Shown here piece after piece: positions 35,410-44,234 of a DNA stretch of 48,022 nucleotides. The stretch covers positions 1 to 48,022 of the forward strand of contig JAAZFJ010000027.1 in the NCBI GenBank assembly GCA_012511795.1, written 5' to 3'. The notes below the pieces were generated by a model. That model did no database searches. It was not told the origin of the DNA and saw only the letters and a list, made by a program, of their open reading frames with translations. Position 1 is the first letter of the stretch, and every line of letters begins with the position of its first letter. A program made the translations under genes and the position numbers. This DNA comes from Syntrophomonadaceae bacterium. Its GTDB lineage: Bacteria > Bacillota > Syntrophomonadia > Syntrophomonadales > Syntrophomonadaceae.

Positions 35410-36288
35410 ATGCCCGAATTCAGGCGAGGACTGGTCATTAAAAACTACAGCGGTTTTTACTATGTACAGGATGAAAGCGGTAAAATTATCGAATGCAAAA
35501 CCCGGGGAAAAATTAAAAAACAGATTTTAAGCGGTGACAATGTTGAATATACACCTCTTGATAGTAACCGGGCAATACTGGAGAATATTTTGCCGCGGAA
35601 AAACGAGCTAACCCGGCCTAAAGTGGCCAATGTAGGTATTGTACTTATCGTAATGGCTAATGATAAACCGGTTCCAAACCTGCCGTTGTTGGATAGACTG
35701 TTGATACTGGCCTATTATAACCATATAACCCCATATATTCTGCTTAATAAATCCGATCTGGCAAAAAGCATGAAAGCAGAATGGATGGATTATTATGAAA
35801 AAGCAGGCTTTCATTTTATCCGCACCTCCATAAAAACAGGTCAGGGAATCCATCGGGTAAGATCAGCAATCAAAGACCGGATAGCAGTATTGGCCGGACC
35901 TTCCGGTGCCGGGAAATCCAGTTTGCTCTCAGAATTAACCGAAGGGCAAAATATTAAAACCCAGGAAGTCAGTAAAAAGATTGGCCGGGGAAAACATACT
36001 ACCAGGCATGTAGAATTATATCCCCTTGCTGAGGGAGGATTGATTGCTGATACTCCAGGATTCAGCATACTTGATTTACCCTCCATCAATAGTCAGGATC
36101 TGACACACTATTACCCTGATTTTAATGACAAAATGACCAAATGCCGCTTCGGAAACTGTAAACATAACAAAGAAGCGGATTGCGGTATAAAGGAAGCAGT
36201 GAACAATGGAGAAATAGCAGAATTCAGATATGAAAACTATCTGATATTTTTAGAAGAGTTAATTGCAAACGAGAGGTGTTATAAGTGA
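35410..36288 (+). CDS. rsgA: Ribosome small-subunit GTPase RsgA
   Basis: 292 residues. An OB fold precedes a circularly permuted GTPase: the G4-type NKSD comes before the P-loop GPSGAGKSS (163-171) and the G3 DTPGFS. The C-terminal zinc domain is [14 protein letters not shown]. It helps late 30S maturation. RBS GGGAGGAG. Its stop overlaps the GTG of rpe by 4 bp. Confidence 0.97.
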   Translation: MPEFRRGLVIKNYSGFYYVQDESGKIIECKTRGKIKKQILSGDNVEYTPLDSNRAILENILPRKNELTRPKVANVGIVLIVMANDKPVPNLPLLDRLLILAYYNHITPYILLNKSDLAKSMKAEWMDYYEKAGFHFIRTSIKTGQGIHRVRSAIKDRIAVLAGPSGAGKSSLLSELTEGQNIKTQEVSKKIGRGKHTTRHVELYPLAEGGLIADTPGFSILDLPSINSQDLTHYYPDFNDKMTKCRFGNCKHNKEADCGIKEAVNNGEIAEFRYENYLIFLEELIANERCYK

Positions 36289-36932
36289 CAATTATTGCCC
36301 CTTCCATACTATCGGCCAATTTTGCCAGGCTGGGCAGTGATATAAAGAAAGTGCAAATGGCCGGTGCAGATTGGCTGCATATTGATGTAATGGATGGACA
36401 TTTCGTGCCCAATATTACCATTGGCCCACAGGTATTGGCGGATATAAGAAAAACTACCGACCTGTTTTTCGATGTCCATTTAATGATCCAGCATCCCGAA
36501 AACTACATAACCGATTTTGCCCGGGCCGGAGCAGACCTGATCACTGTTCATGCTGAAGCCACCAACCATTTGAACCGTTTGATCGCTATGATTAAACAGG
36601 CCGGCTGCAAGGCAGGTGTGTCACTTAACCCTGCTACACCCGCAGTGATGCTGGAAAATATAATAGCCGAGGTTGACCTGGTGCTTTTAATGACAGTAAA
36701 TCCGGGATTTGGCGGACAGAGTTTTATTCCTGCTGTATTGCCCAAAATAAGTACTGTAAAAACCATGCTTGACCAACATAATAAGGCGGCCTATCTGGAA
36801 GTTGATGGAGGAATCAATGATCAGACTGCCCCGGAAGTGATCAAAGCCGGTGCCAATGTTCTGGTGGCTGGCTCTTATGTGTTTCATCATGAGAACCCGG
36901 AACTGGCAATAAAAACCCTTAAAAACTTTTAA
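36285..36932 (+). CDS. rpe: Ribulose-phosphate 3-epimerase
   Basis: 215 residues. It interconverts ribulose 5-phosphate and xylulose 5-phosphate, supplying the ribulose 5-phosphate used by RibB downstream. It begins [50 protein letters not shown] and EVDGGI are intact. The start is GTG 36285, overlapping rsgA, with GAGAGGTG upstream. Confidence 0.97.
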   Translation: MTIIAPSILSANFARLGSDIKKVQMAGADWLHIDVMDGHFVPNITIGPQVLADIRKTTDLFFDVHLMIQHPENYITDFARAGADLITVHAEATNHLNRLIAMIKQAGCKAGVSLNPATPAVMLENIIAEVDLVLLMTVNPGFGGQSFIPAVLPKISTVKTMLDQHNKAAYLEVDGGINDQTAPEVIKAGANVLVAGSYVFHHENPELAIKTLKNF

Positions 36933-36936
36933 TATA

Positions 36937-36965
36937 TTGACCGGAGCCTGTCTGCGTGATAATAT
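36937..36965 (+). promoter_or_regulatory. Sigma-A promoter of the riboflavin operon
   Basis: TTGACC (36937-36942), 17-bp spacer, TAATAT (36960-36965). The predicted start is near 36972, shortly before the FMN aptamer. Confidence 0.75.
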
Positions 36966-36989
36966 GTAAAAAATTGAATAGCTTTTGAA

Positions 36990-37110
36990 CTTTTCTTCGG
37001 GGATGGGTGAAATTCCCTATCGGCGGTAAAGCCCGCGAGCCTTTAAAGGCAAGATTCGGTTGGATTCCGAAGCCGACAGTAACAGTCTGGATGGGAGAAG
37101 AGAGGTCATA
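36990..37110 (+). promoter_or_regulatory. FMN riboswitch (RFN element)
   Basis: Conserved blocks of the FMN aptamer are present in order: CTTCGGGGATGGGTGAAATT, CGGCGGTAAAGCCCGCGAGC, GATTCGGTTGGATTCCGAAGCCGACAG (read in two halves) and AGTCTGGATGGGAGAAGAGAG. It lies between the rib promoter and an intrinsic terminator, so FMN binding would be expected to cause premature termination upstream of ribD. Confidence 0.97.
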
Positions 37111-37150
37111 ATTCACTGTGATTTGATTTATATTACTGATTATGCCTTTT

Positions 37151-37177
37151 AACCCGATGAAAAATCGGGTTTTTTAA
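37151..37177 (+). terminator. Expression-platform terminator of the FMN riboswitch
   Basis: AACCCGAT (37151-37158), GAAAA loop, ATCGGGTT (37164-37171), then a T run. It sits 24 bp before ribD. Confidence 0.92.
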
Positions 37178-37200
37178 TTTTAAGAAGGGGCAGACAAAAA

Positions 37201-38307
37201 ATGAAAATTGATAAAGATAGCACATACATGCAAATGGCTTTGGAACTAGCCCGCAAAGGCCTGGGCAGGACCAGTCCCAATCCGGCAGTGGGAGCGGTGA
37301 TCGTTAAAAATGGTAAAGTTGTGGGCCAGGGATACCATAAGAAAGCAGGTACTGCCCATGCAGAAGTTCTGGCCCTGGAAGAAGCGGGTCCCGATGCCCG
37401 GGGGGCAACGATCTATGTTACCCTGGAACCCTGCAGTCATTATGGCAAGACACCACCTTGTGCTCTGGCTCTGGTGAAAGCGGGGATAAAACGTGCCGTA
37501 ATTGCCTGTAAGGACACCAACCCCAAAGTAGACGGCGGGGGCATCGAAATCCTGCAGGATAACGGAGTGGAAATCGTTACCGGGATCCTGGAAAAAGAAG
37601 CGCTGCGCTTAAATGAGTTTTTCTTTAAATATATCGAACATAAGATACCTTTTATCACCCTGAAAACAGCCATGACACTGGACGGCAAAATCGCAGCCTA
37701 CAGCGGGGATTCAAGATGGATCAGCGGAGACAAATCCCGATACTTTGTACATACGCTGCGTAACCAGTATGATGCGGTAATGGCCGGGATCGGTACGGTA
37801 CTCACCGATAACCCCCGCTTGAATACCCGCCTTTTAGAAGAAGATAAAAGAGATGCGGTGCGAATAATCGTTGATGGTAATTTGGACATTCCCTTAAACA
37901 ATCAGATCGTACAGACCGCAAAAGAACAAACTACGATTATACTGACTTCTACCGTGAAAAACCAATGTAAAGCAGAAAGATTGGAGAACATGGGGATTAG
38001 AATCATCGAACTGGGAGGTACGCCGGAAGCAGTACCGATAGAAAAGGCACTGCCCATTTTAGGGGAAATGGGAATTTTAAGCATTCTGGTTGAAGGCGGG
38101 GCCAATATCAACGCTTATATGCTGGAAAATAAGCTGGTAGATAAAGTTTACTGGTTTATTGCCCCCAAATTAATAGGAGGAAAGAGTGCTCCCACACCAG
38201 TGGCCGGAAACGGAATAACACTTATGAAAGATGCTGTATTATTAGATGAGATTGAATATAAACAAATTGAAAAAGATATCCTGATAACCGGATATACAAG
38301 GTGGTGA
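37201..38307 (+). CDS. ribD: RibD, pyrimidine deaminase/reductase
   Basis: 368 residues. The deaminase domain (about 1-145) has the zinc ligands H53 (HAEV), C78 and C87 (PCSHYGKTPPC). The reductase domain (about 147-368) has TLKTAMTLDGKIAAYSGDSRWISG and LVEGGANINAYML. It performs steps two and three of riboflavin synthesis. The RBS is AAGGGG at 37184-37189. Its stop lies inside the ribosome-binding site of ribE. Confidence 0.97.
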   Translation: MKIDKDSTYMQMALELARKGLGRTSPNPAVGAVIVKNGKVVGQGYHKKAGTAHAEVLALEEAGPDARGATIYVTLEPCSHYGKTPPCALALVKAGIKRAVIACKDTNPKVDGGGIEILQDNGVEIVTGILEKEALRLNEFFFKYIEHKIPFITLKTAMTLDGKIAAYSGDSRWISGDKSRYFVHTLRNQYDAVMAGIGTVLTDNPRLNTRLLEEDKRDAVRIIVDGNLDIPLNNQIVQTAKEQTTIILTSTVKNQCKAERLENMGIRIIELGGTPEAVPIEKALPILGEMGILSILVEGGANINAYMLENKLVDKVYWFIAPKLIGGKSAPTPVAGNGITLMKDAVLLDEIEYKQIEKDILITGYTRW

Positions 38308-38311
38308 TATT

Positions 38312-38962
38312 ATTTTTACCGGAATCATTGAGGAAATAGGTACCATACAAAGTATTAACCGGGGCAGCAGCTCCATTCAGCTCAGGATAGCCGCCGGGAA
38401 GGTCTTGGAGGAAACCAGGATTGGTGACAGCATAGCTGTTGACGGGGTCTGTTTAACAGCAACCAGGTTTGAAACAGGCTGTTTTATCGCAGATGTAATG
38501 CCGGAAACCATGAATAAAACTACTTTAAAAAACCTTGATAATGGCAGCAAAGTGAATCTTGAACGTGCTTTGCGTTTAAGTGACCGTTTAGGCGGCCATC
38601 TGGTACAGGGGCACGTTGATGGCATTGGCACCATCACCCAAAAAGAAAAATATGATATAGCCATTGTTTATAAGATCAATGCTCCAACATCGGTGCTTAA
38701 ATATGTGGTCCCCAAAGGTTCTATTGCCATCGACGGCATTAGTCTTACGGTGATCGACGTTACCGGTGATTATTTTACAGTTTCCTTGATTCCCCATACA
38801 GCACACTTAACCACTCTGGGAGGGAAAAGTGAGGGAAAAGAGGTAAATCTGGAAAGTGACCTGATAGGCAGATATGTAGAAAAACTAATGAAGACAGGTG
38901 ATGAAGCTAAATCACGAAAGGAACTCAATATGGGTTTTTTATCAGAAAACGGTTTTATATAA
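38312..38962 (+). CDS. ribE: Riboflavin synthase alpha subunit, apparent AUU start
   Basis: 216 residues if read from ATT 38312: [15 protein letters not shown], the standard N-terminus. The two lumazine-binding repeats are complete (about 1-97 and 98-190), with [16 protein letters not shown] in the second. In this frame the nearest upstream stop is 38285-38287, and no ATG, GTG, TTG or CTG occurs before TTG 38405, which would remove 31 conserved residues. AAGGTGGTGAT (38298-38308) pairs well with the anti-Shine-Dalgarno and points to ATT 38309 or 38312. Initiation at AUU, or a sequencing error, is the simplest reading. Confidence 0.93.
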   Translation: MFTGIIEEIGTIQSINRGSSSIQLRIAAGKVLEETRIGDSIAVDGVCLTATRFETGCFIADVMPETMNKTTLKNLDNGSKVNLERALRLSDRLGGHLVQGHVDGIGTITQKEKYDIAIVYKINAPTSVLKYVVPKGSIAIDGISLTVIDVTGDYFTVSLIPHTAHLTTLGGKSEGKEVNLESDLIGRYVEKLMKTGDEAKSRKELNMGFLSENGFI

Positions 38963-38975
38963 AGGAGGCAGCACA

Positions 38976-40172
38976 ATGCTTAACACAATTGAAGAAGCAA
39001 TAAATGACATCAGACAGGGAAAAATGGTAATAGTAGTAGATGATGAAGATCGTGAAAACGAAGGCGACCTGGTAGTAGCTGCTGAAAAAGCGACCCCGGA
39101 GATTATCAATTTTATGGTAACCTATGCCAAAGGTTTAGTATGTGTTCCGGTAACCGGAGAGAGACTGGATGAACTGGAAATCCCGCCAATGGTTACTGAA
39201 AATACGGATAATCATGAAACCGCATTTTCCGTTTCCGTGGATTACAAGGATACCACAACCGGCATTTCTGCCTTTGAACGTGCCGAAACCATCAAAGCTT
39301 TGATCGACAGCAATTGTACAGCTGGTGATTTCCGCAGACCCGGCCATATATTCCCCCTGCGTTATAAAGAAGGAGGGGTTCTGCGCCGGGCGGGCCATAC
39401 CGAAGGTTCCATCGATCTGGCCAAGGCAGCGGGTCTTTACCCGGCGGCGGCAATCTGTGAAGTCATCAATGATGACGGTACCATGGCCAGACTCCCGGAA
39501 TTAATGGAATTTGCAAAAAAGCATGATATGAAAATCGTTTCCATTGCTGATTTGATAGAATACCGCAGACGCAACGAAAAACTGGTGGAACGGGTATCAA
39601 CAGCCTGTCTGCCCACTAAATGGGGAGAATTTACCGCTTATGCCTATGAATCATTACTGGACAAAAAAGGGCATCTGGCACTGGTAAAAGGTGAATGGGA
39701 GGAAAATGAACCGATTTTGGTAAGAGTTCATTCTGAATGTTTGACCGGTGATGTATTGGGCTCCTTGCGCTGTGACTGCGGTGAACAGTTGGAAACTGCC
39801 CTGGAGATGATCGAAGAAGCCGGCAAAGGAGTTTTATTATATATGCGCCAGGAAGGGCGCGGAATAGGACTGGTAAATAAAATCAGGGCCTATCATCTGC
39901 AGGACAACGGCCGGGATACGGTTCAGGCCAACCTGGAACTGGGTTTCCCGGAAGACCTGAGAGATTATGGAATCGGAGCCCAGATCCTGGTTGATATCGG
40001 CGTTAAAAAAATGCACTTGATGACCAACAATCCTAAGAAAATCAAAGGTTTGGAAGGATATGACCTGGAAGTAGTAAAAAGAATACCAATTGAAATTCCC
40101 AGCAAAAAAGAAAACCAAAAATATTTAAAAACGAAAAAAGACAAAATGGGCCATCTTTTAAGCAATATTTAA
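38976..40172 (+). CDS. ribBA: Bifunctional RibBA (DHBP synthase/GTP cyclohydrolase II)
   Basis: 398 residues. The RibB half has [17 protein letters not shown] and [14 protein letters not shown]; it makes dihydroxybutanone phosphate from ribulose 5-phosphate. The RibA half (about 203-398) has [21 protein letters not shown] (zinc cysteines) and QEGRGIGL; it opens GTP. The open frame extends upstream to 38898, but AAAGGAGG (38961-38968) 7 nt before ATG 38976 fixes the start. Confidence 0.98.
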   Translation: MLNTIEEAINDIRQGKMVIVVDDEDRENEGDLVVAAEKATPEIINFMVTYAKGLVCVPVTGERLDELEIPPMVTENTDNHETAFSVSVDYKDTTTGISAFERAETIKALIDSNCTAGDFRRPGHIFPLRYKEGGVLRRAGHTEGSIDLAKAAGLYPAAAICEVINDDGTMARLPELMEFAKKHDMKIVSIADLIEYRRRNEKLVERVSTACLPTKWGEFTAYAYESLLDKKGHLALVKGEWEENEPILVRVHSECLTGDVLGSLRCDCGEQLETALEMIEEAGKGVLLYMRQEGRGIGLVNKIRAYHLQDNGRDTVQANLELGFPEDLRDYGIGAQILVDIGVKKMHLMTNNPKKIKGLEGYDLEVVKRIPIEIPSKKENQKYLKTKKDKMGHLLSNI

Positions 40173-40184
40173 GGAGGTAACGAA

Positions 40185-40649
40185 GTGACAAAAGTATTTG
40201 AAGGCCAACTGGTCGGAGAAGGACAAAAATTTGGTATTATTGTATCCCGTTTCAATGAATTTTTTACCAACAAACTCTTGTCAGGCTGTCTGGATGCTCT
40301 GAAAAGACACGGAGTGGCGGAAGCAGACATTGAGATCGCATGGGTTCCGGGAGCATTTGAAATACCCCTTGCAGCGCAGAAAATGGCAGCTAGAGAGTAT
40401 GATGCTGTGATCTGTCTGGGGGCAGTGATCCGCGGAGCGACACCCCATTTCGAATATGTTTCCGCAGAAGTGACTAAAGGGGTTGCCCAGGTAGGATTAA
40501 GCTCAGGCAAACCGGTGATTTACGGTGTAATCACCACTGACTCCATTGAGCAGGCCGTTGAACGCTCTGGCACCAAAGCGGGTAATAAAGGTGTAGATGC
40601 AGCAATATCAGCCATTGAGATGGTCAACCTGTTGAGACAAATAGGATAA
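40185..40649 (+). CDS. ribH: Lumazine synthase
   Basis: 154 residues. It condenses the RibD and RibB products to lumazine in an icosahedral or pentameric shell. Signatures [30 protein letters not shown] and [16 protein letters not shown] are intact. The start is GTG 40185 with AAGGAGGT at 40171-40178. Last gene of the operon. Confidence 0.98.
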   Translation: MTKVFEGQLVGEGQKFGIIVSRFNEFFTNKLLSGCLDALKRHGVAEADIEIAWVPGAFEIPLAAQKMAAREYDAVICLGAVIRGATPHFEYVSAEVTKGVAQVGLSSGKPVIYGVITTDSIEQAVERSGTKAGNKGVDAAISAIEMVNLLRQIG

Positions 40650-40679
40650 AGAAAAGGCAAAACAGTTGAGGATGAAAAG

Positions 40680-40712
40680 AACCGCTGAAAATAATTTCAG
40701 CGGTTTTTGCTT
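40680..40712 (+). terminator. Terminator of the riboflavin operon
   Basis: AACCGCTGAAA (40680-40690), ATAA loop, TTTCAGCGGTT (40695-40705), then TTTGCTTTTT. It separates ribH from the convergent DUF5305 gene. Confidence 0.93.
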
Positions 40713-40734
40713 TTTATGATAAATGAAAAAGCAT

Positions 40735-40766
40735 AAAGATGCCTATGGACACTATACAGCATCTTT
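40735..40766 (-). terminator. Possible terminator at the end of the minus-strand cluster
   Basis: AAAGATGC (40735-40742) / GCATCTTT (40759-40766) overlaps the last codons of the DUF5305 gene. On the minus strand the hairpin is followed by TTATGCTTTTTC, a weak T tract. Confidence 0.5.
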
Positions 40767-41822
40767 CAGATTATATCTGTAAACCAGTAAATCACTGATG
40801 ACACAGAAGGTATGATTTCTGCCGCGGTTATTATCATAGAGAACCGGCTGTCCTATCTCATCGGCCACTTTGATCAGATCATCAAAGGATTGCATCACGA
40901 TAGTTTTTTCATGATCCACGGCCGGGATGGCACCTCTTCCGGCGGCAATAAAATCACCATACTTTTTCATGATTTTCTTCAGTTCATTTTCCAGCGGATC
41001 TCTGACCCTTTCTGTTGTTTTAATTGACATCAACAGCAGCAAAAACAGGAAAACTGCAGCTGCAATGGTATAATTTCTAAATAAGGTTCTTGCTTCAGGA
41101 ACGGGAACCAGCTGAGCTTTGGTAACGGTCCCTTCTTTTTGATCCATAAGCTGCCCCTGTACCATAAAGGTATTGCCTTCCACCGGGATGATCATGACCG
41201 GGGCCAATTCTTCCTTTACTTCTCCATCCGCTGTTTTGATAAGGGAGCTTACATGATAGGTGATACTCAGCTGAACAAGATTTGATGTTATACGCAGTTC
41301 CTGATTGACGGCATTGATGAAATCCACATAACTGCGAAAATTCACCGGAGCCTGATTGTTTATGGTCAGGACCTGATCTTTGGTTTGAAAAGGGGTAGCA
41401 GGGATGAGCAGTTCTTCTTTTTCAAAGAGCTTCACCAATTCCGTTTCATCTTTGCTGCCTGCCTTTTCCCGGGTAAGATAACCGGTCAAAGCAGCGGTCA
41501 CTTTATACTCCCCGTTTACTTCCGCCTGACTGTCACCTTTAAACCGGTAAGTATAACTGGTATTGATGTAGTTGGTCAATGGCGTCATGTAAGCAAGGCC
41601 AGGGTCAGCACCCTCATTGGTGAAGAAATTGTTTGCAAGGTAATAGACCCGGTAGTTGATCTCAGCTTCCTGCAGGCAGTTGTAAACAGCTGCCTCCTCT
41701 GTTTTTTCAGTTGGCTGCAAATACCACCAGATGGCCATTCCACCTGAGCCCAACAGCAGCAAAACCAAGACTGTCAGGATACTTTTACGTAAAGTTGGGT
41801 TTATCCTTATCTTTCTGCTCAT
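40752..41822 (-). CDS. DUF5305-type membrane protein
   Basis: 356 residues. A short basic N-terminus and a membrane segment (about 13-33) precede a beta-rich extracytoplasmic domain (about 45-250), a second membrane segment (about 252-270) and a charged cytoplasmic tail. This matches the DUF5305 pattern, a family often found next to SipW-type signal peptidases and TasA-like proteins. The function is unknown; an assembly or anchoring role is inference from context. The start ATG overlaps the stop of the preceding 58-residue gene by 4 bp (ATGA). RBS GGAGCAG. Confidence 0.8.
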   Translation of the reverse strand: MSRKIRINPTLRKSILTVLVLLLLGSGGMAIWWYLQPTEKTEEAAVYNCLQEAEINYRVYYLANNFFTNEGADPGLAYMTPLTNYINTSYTYRFKGDSQAEVNGEYKVTAALTGYLTREKAGSKDETELVKLFEKEELLIPATPFQTKDQVLTINNQAPVNFRSYVDFINAVNQELRITSNLVQLSITYHVSSLIKTADGEVKEELAPVMIIPVEGNTFMVQGQLMDQKEGTVTKAQLVPVPEARTLFRNYTIAAAVFLFLLLLMSIKTTERVRDPLENELKKIMKKYGDFIAAGRGAIPAVDHEKTIVMQSFDDLIKVADEIGQPVLYDNNRGRNHTFCVISDLLVYRYNLKDAV

Positions 41823-41995
41823 ATATCTGCTCCTTTTTTCATAATTGCTTCCACGGCTTCTTGTGCCATAACAAGATACTGCCGGACCGGTATGGTCTGA
41901 AAGTAAACAGAACCTTTCAGGGCTTGCAGTTCTTCATACAGATCATCCAATACTGCCTTGACCTCCAGGATGGTCATGAATTCACCCGGTGTCAC
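41819..41995 (-). CDS. Small acidic helical protein in the matrix cluster
   Basis: 58 residues starting at GTG 41995, which has AGGAGGGAGG just upstream; the open frame extends to 42061, but that part covers the end of the signal-peptidase gene. The protein is one or two amphipathic helices (LEVKAVLDDLYEELQALKG; QYLVMAQEAVEAIMKKG), with no membrane segment. It is coupled by a 4-bp overlap to the DUF5305 gene and starts 14 bp after the signal-peptidase stop. No family recognised. Confidence 0.72.
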   Translation of the reverse strand: MTPGEFMTILEVKAVLDDLYEELQALKGSVYFQTIPVRQYLVMAQEAVEAIMKKGADI

Positions 41996-42009
41996 GATCC
42001 TCCCTCCTT

Positions 42010-43197
42010 TTAGGTAGTAAAAACGGAACTGTAAGCGCCGCGCATTAAAAGGCTGACACATCCTATTTTAGGTATGACCATTACCACCTCGCCCTGTACG
42101 TTTTTTTCCGGCAATAGATCGCTATCCGGGTCACTATTGGCATCTCCCTTGGTGGTAAAAAATCTTTCCCCTTCTTTTTCCTCCACAGCAACGATCCGAT
42201 GGGTCACTTTCATACTGCCCAGAGGAAACATGACGATATCACCGATTTCCGCTGCCGTGCCGGATACCTTGTGAACGATCACCACGTCACCAATTTTGAT
42301 GGAGGGCATCATGCTGCCGCTTAAAACCACCCGTGGGCTATAGCTGAATACACCCAGACAGAACCACATGATCAAAACCGAGGCCAGACAGGTCCCGATC
42401 CAGGAAAGGTATTCCTCTCTCTGGCGTGTGATTTTGATTTCTTTGGCTGCTTCTTTGTAGATCTGCTGTACCACCACCAAGGCCAGCAGAGGTGCAATAG
42501 TATCGAAAAGAGCGGCCATGATCCAATCTCCTCCAGGCAGGATGGGAGACAAATTTTCAAAAGCCAGGATCCCTCCCCGGTAAATCATGGCCGGTACCGG
42601 TCCTCCCAAATAGGCCAGATAGGTTGTAAGAATGTTTTGTGCCAGGCCCGGAAAAAAGCTGATACCAATAAATTCTGTGGCAGCCTTGATATCAGACAGG
42701 CTGGCTAATTTGTGCCAGGGCATAAGCAGCAAAGTAAAAAACAGGGCAGTGCAGGTTATGCCAAACCAGGGACGCCTGTAAAAAAAGCGGTTTAACAGCC
42801 ATGAGCGGCAAAGTTCGATGGCTGCCAGGGCAGAGCCCAGTGTTAAAAGATTGATGGTGATCCCCAGCAGGCTGTGGTCATAGGGGCTTTTGCCGAAGCC
42901 GCCCAGAAATCCCTGCAAAATCGAACCCAGGATGGCGATCAGGACGCAGATCAGAGCTCCCCAGCGAAGCAGCCGGCGCAGGCGCAGTTTGCCGCTGTAT
43001 TTTACCTGAGGGATCCGCAGCAGGAGGATGATCAATAAGGACCACATTACAACAGGCAGCAGATAATTGCCGGCTATGCCAGCAATTTTTGGCCCCAAAA
43101 CCAGGTTGTCCAGTAAAAATGCGGCTACTAAACTGCCAAAGACCATCAGCGGATAGTATATAGCTTTTCTTTGATGCAAATATTTTACTCCCATCAT
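42010..43197 (-). CDS. ER-type (SipW-like) signal peptidase I fused to a multi-pass membrane domain
   Basis: 395 residues, about twice the usual SipW length. The C-terminal peptidase (about 285-395) has SGSMMPS with catalytic S295 and the general-base region VTHRIV with H333 in place of the bacterial Lys, which is the ER/archaeal-type dyad of SipW; a third motif GDANSDPDSD follows. The N-terminal 270 residues carry seven or so hydrophobic segments with no recognised family. It most likely processes the two SipW-type precursors encoded just upstream. RBS AGAGGTGG before ATG 43197. Confidence 0.88.
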   Translation of the reverse strand: MMGVKYLHQRKAIYYPLMVFGSLVAAFLLDNLVLGPKIAGIAGNYLLPVVMWSLLIILLLRIPQVKYSGKLRLRRLLRWGALICVLIAILGSILQGFLGGFGKSPYDHSLLGITINLLTLGSALAAIELCRSWLLNRFFYRRPWFGITCTALFFTLLLMPWHKLASLSDIKAATEFIGISFFPGLAQNILTTYLAYLGGPVPAMIYRGGILAFENLSPILPGGDWIMAALFDTIAPLLALVVVQQIYKEAAKEIKITRQREEYLSWIGTCLASVLIMWFCLGVFSYSPRVVLSGSMMPSIKIGDVVIVHKVSGTAAEIGDIVMFPLGSMKVTHRIVAVEEKEGERFFTTKGDANSDPDSDLLPEKNVQGEVVMVIPKIGCVSLLMRGAYSSVFTT

Positions 43198-43270
43198 AGT
43201 CCACCTCTGGGCAATTATTCGAAATCGAAAAGAAAACCAGTTACGAGTAGAAAAACAGGCAGTTTTACAG

Positions 43271-43309
43271 GGAAAAACGGGGAAGAGAGGTTGATCTCTC
43301 CTCCCCGTT
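43271..43309 (-). terminator. Internal terminator between the TasA-like and signal-peptidase genes
   Basis: Read on the minus strand: AACGGGGAGGAGAG, loop ATCAAC, CTCTCTTCCCCGTT, then T residues. The stem is 14 bp with one G-U pair. It lies directly after the TasA-like stop (43318) and should lower downstream expression relative to the secreted proteins. Confidence 0.88.
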
Positions 43310-43317
43310 AATAGCTA

Positions 43318-44163
43318 TTAATCTAGCAAATTATTGATACTATTAAACTTGGGTTCTTGAGGATTATCCTGTTTGTCGATTACACGGTCGACTCTATTTT
43401 GTGTATTCCCTTTGATGTCATTCGGTAATTCGAAATTATATTCATTCCACTGAATTGCTTTGAGTTCTATGGAGAAATCATAAGTTGTCTTCTGTTCTGC
43501 TGCCTGTCTGACCCGGGTATATATCGCTACCGGGATCTCTTCACCGGGATCGATCTGGTAACCTTCTAATTTAACTGCACTGTAGGGGTTATCACAACCG
43601 GGATCATTGGTCCATACCATATAATCTGCCCCATTGTCTTTTTGTAAAGTAGGAACAGCATCAAACCAGATCTCCACCAGCAGGTCATCTTTAATAGAAA
43701 GTGCATTGATGGTATCAATATCGAATTTGGCTGGTACGGTACCCACATTTTTAATGGTGGTGAAGATGCGTTCCTGGTATCCGGGGTAACCATTTTTCAG
43801 GGTAATAGTCATTAGGTCATTAACATTACTGAAGGCTCCTTCATCATCTTGCTGTTTTTTAATCTTATATTCGATTTGTCCTATATTCTTGTTGGCATTA
43901 TCATTGCCCTGATCCAATTCATCCAGTCCTTCGCCATCTGCAGTTGTTCCATATACACCGTAGGGATCAGAAATATTAATGTAACCCTCGTAATTGGGGC
44001 CGGGATCAGGATTGAATGATTTGTCAGGAAGAAAAGTAACATCCAGGTTTCCGGTTTTAACGGTTTCATCAATCACCAGGGAATCTGACCACATTGCATA
44101 TGCTCCGCCCAGAGCTGCAAAAGCGAACACCATTAATAATGCCAAAATTCTGATCTTTTTCAT
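43318..44163 (-). CDS. TasA/camelysin-like secreted protein with SipW-type signal peptide
   Basis: 281 residues from ATG 44163, which has GAGGAGG 6 nt upstream (the longer frame to 44277 lacks a site). The N-terminus MKKIRILALLMVFAFAALGG is followed by AYAMWSDSLVIDETVKTGNL, the SipW-cognate signal pattern in which cleavage occurs just before a W/F-containing beta strand. The mature part is beta-rich, with IKNVGTVPAKFD and LKAIQWNEYNF shared with the neighbouring paralogue, and the C-terminus is polar. Such proteins form amyloid-like or donor-strand fibres in biofilm matrix or are cell-surface metalloproteins; which one applies is open. Confidence 0.85.
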   Translation of the reverse strand: MKKIRILALLMVFAFAALGGAYAMWSDSLVIDETVKTGNLDVTFLPDKSFNPDPGPNYEGYINISDPYGVYGTTADGEGLDELDQGNDNANKNIGQIEYKIKKQQDDEGAFSNVNDLMTITLKNGYPGYQERIFTTIKNVGTVPAKFDIDTINALSIKDDLLVEIWFDAVPTLQKDNGADYMVWTNDPGCDNPYSAVKLEGYQIDPGEEIPVAIYTRVRQAAEQKTTYDFSIELKAIQWNEYNFELPNDIKGNTQNRVDRVIDKQDNPQEPKFNSINNLLD

Positions 44164-44234
44164 TTTTATCCTCCTCATTTTTAAAGAACTTCTTTTTACC
44201 GGCGGCAGGATTCTTATGTACCCCTGATACAAGA

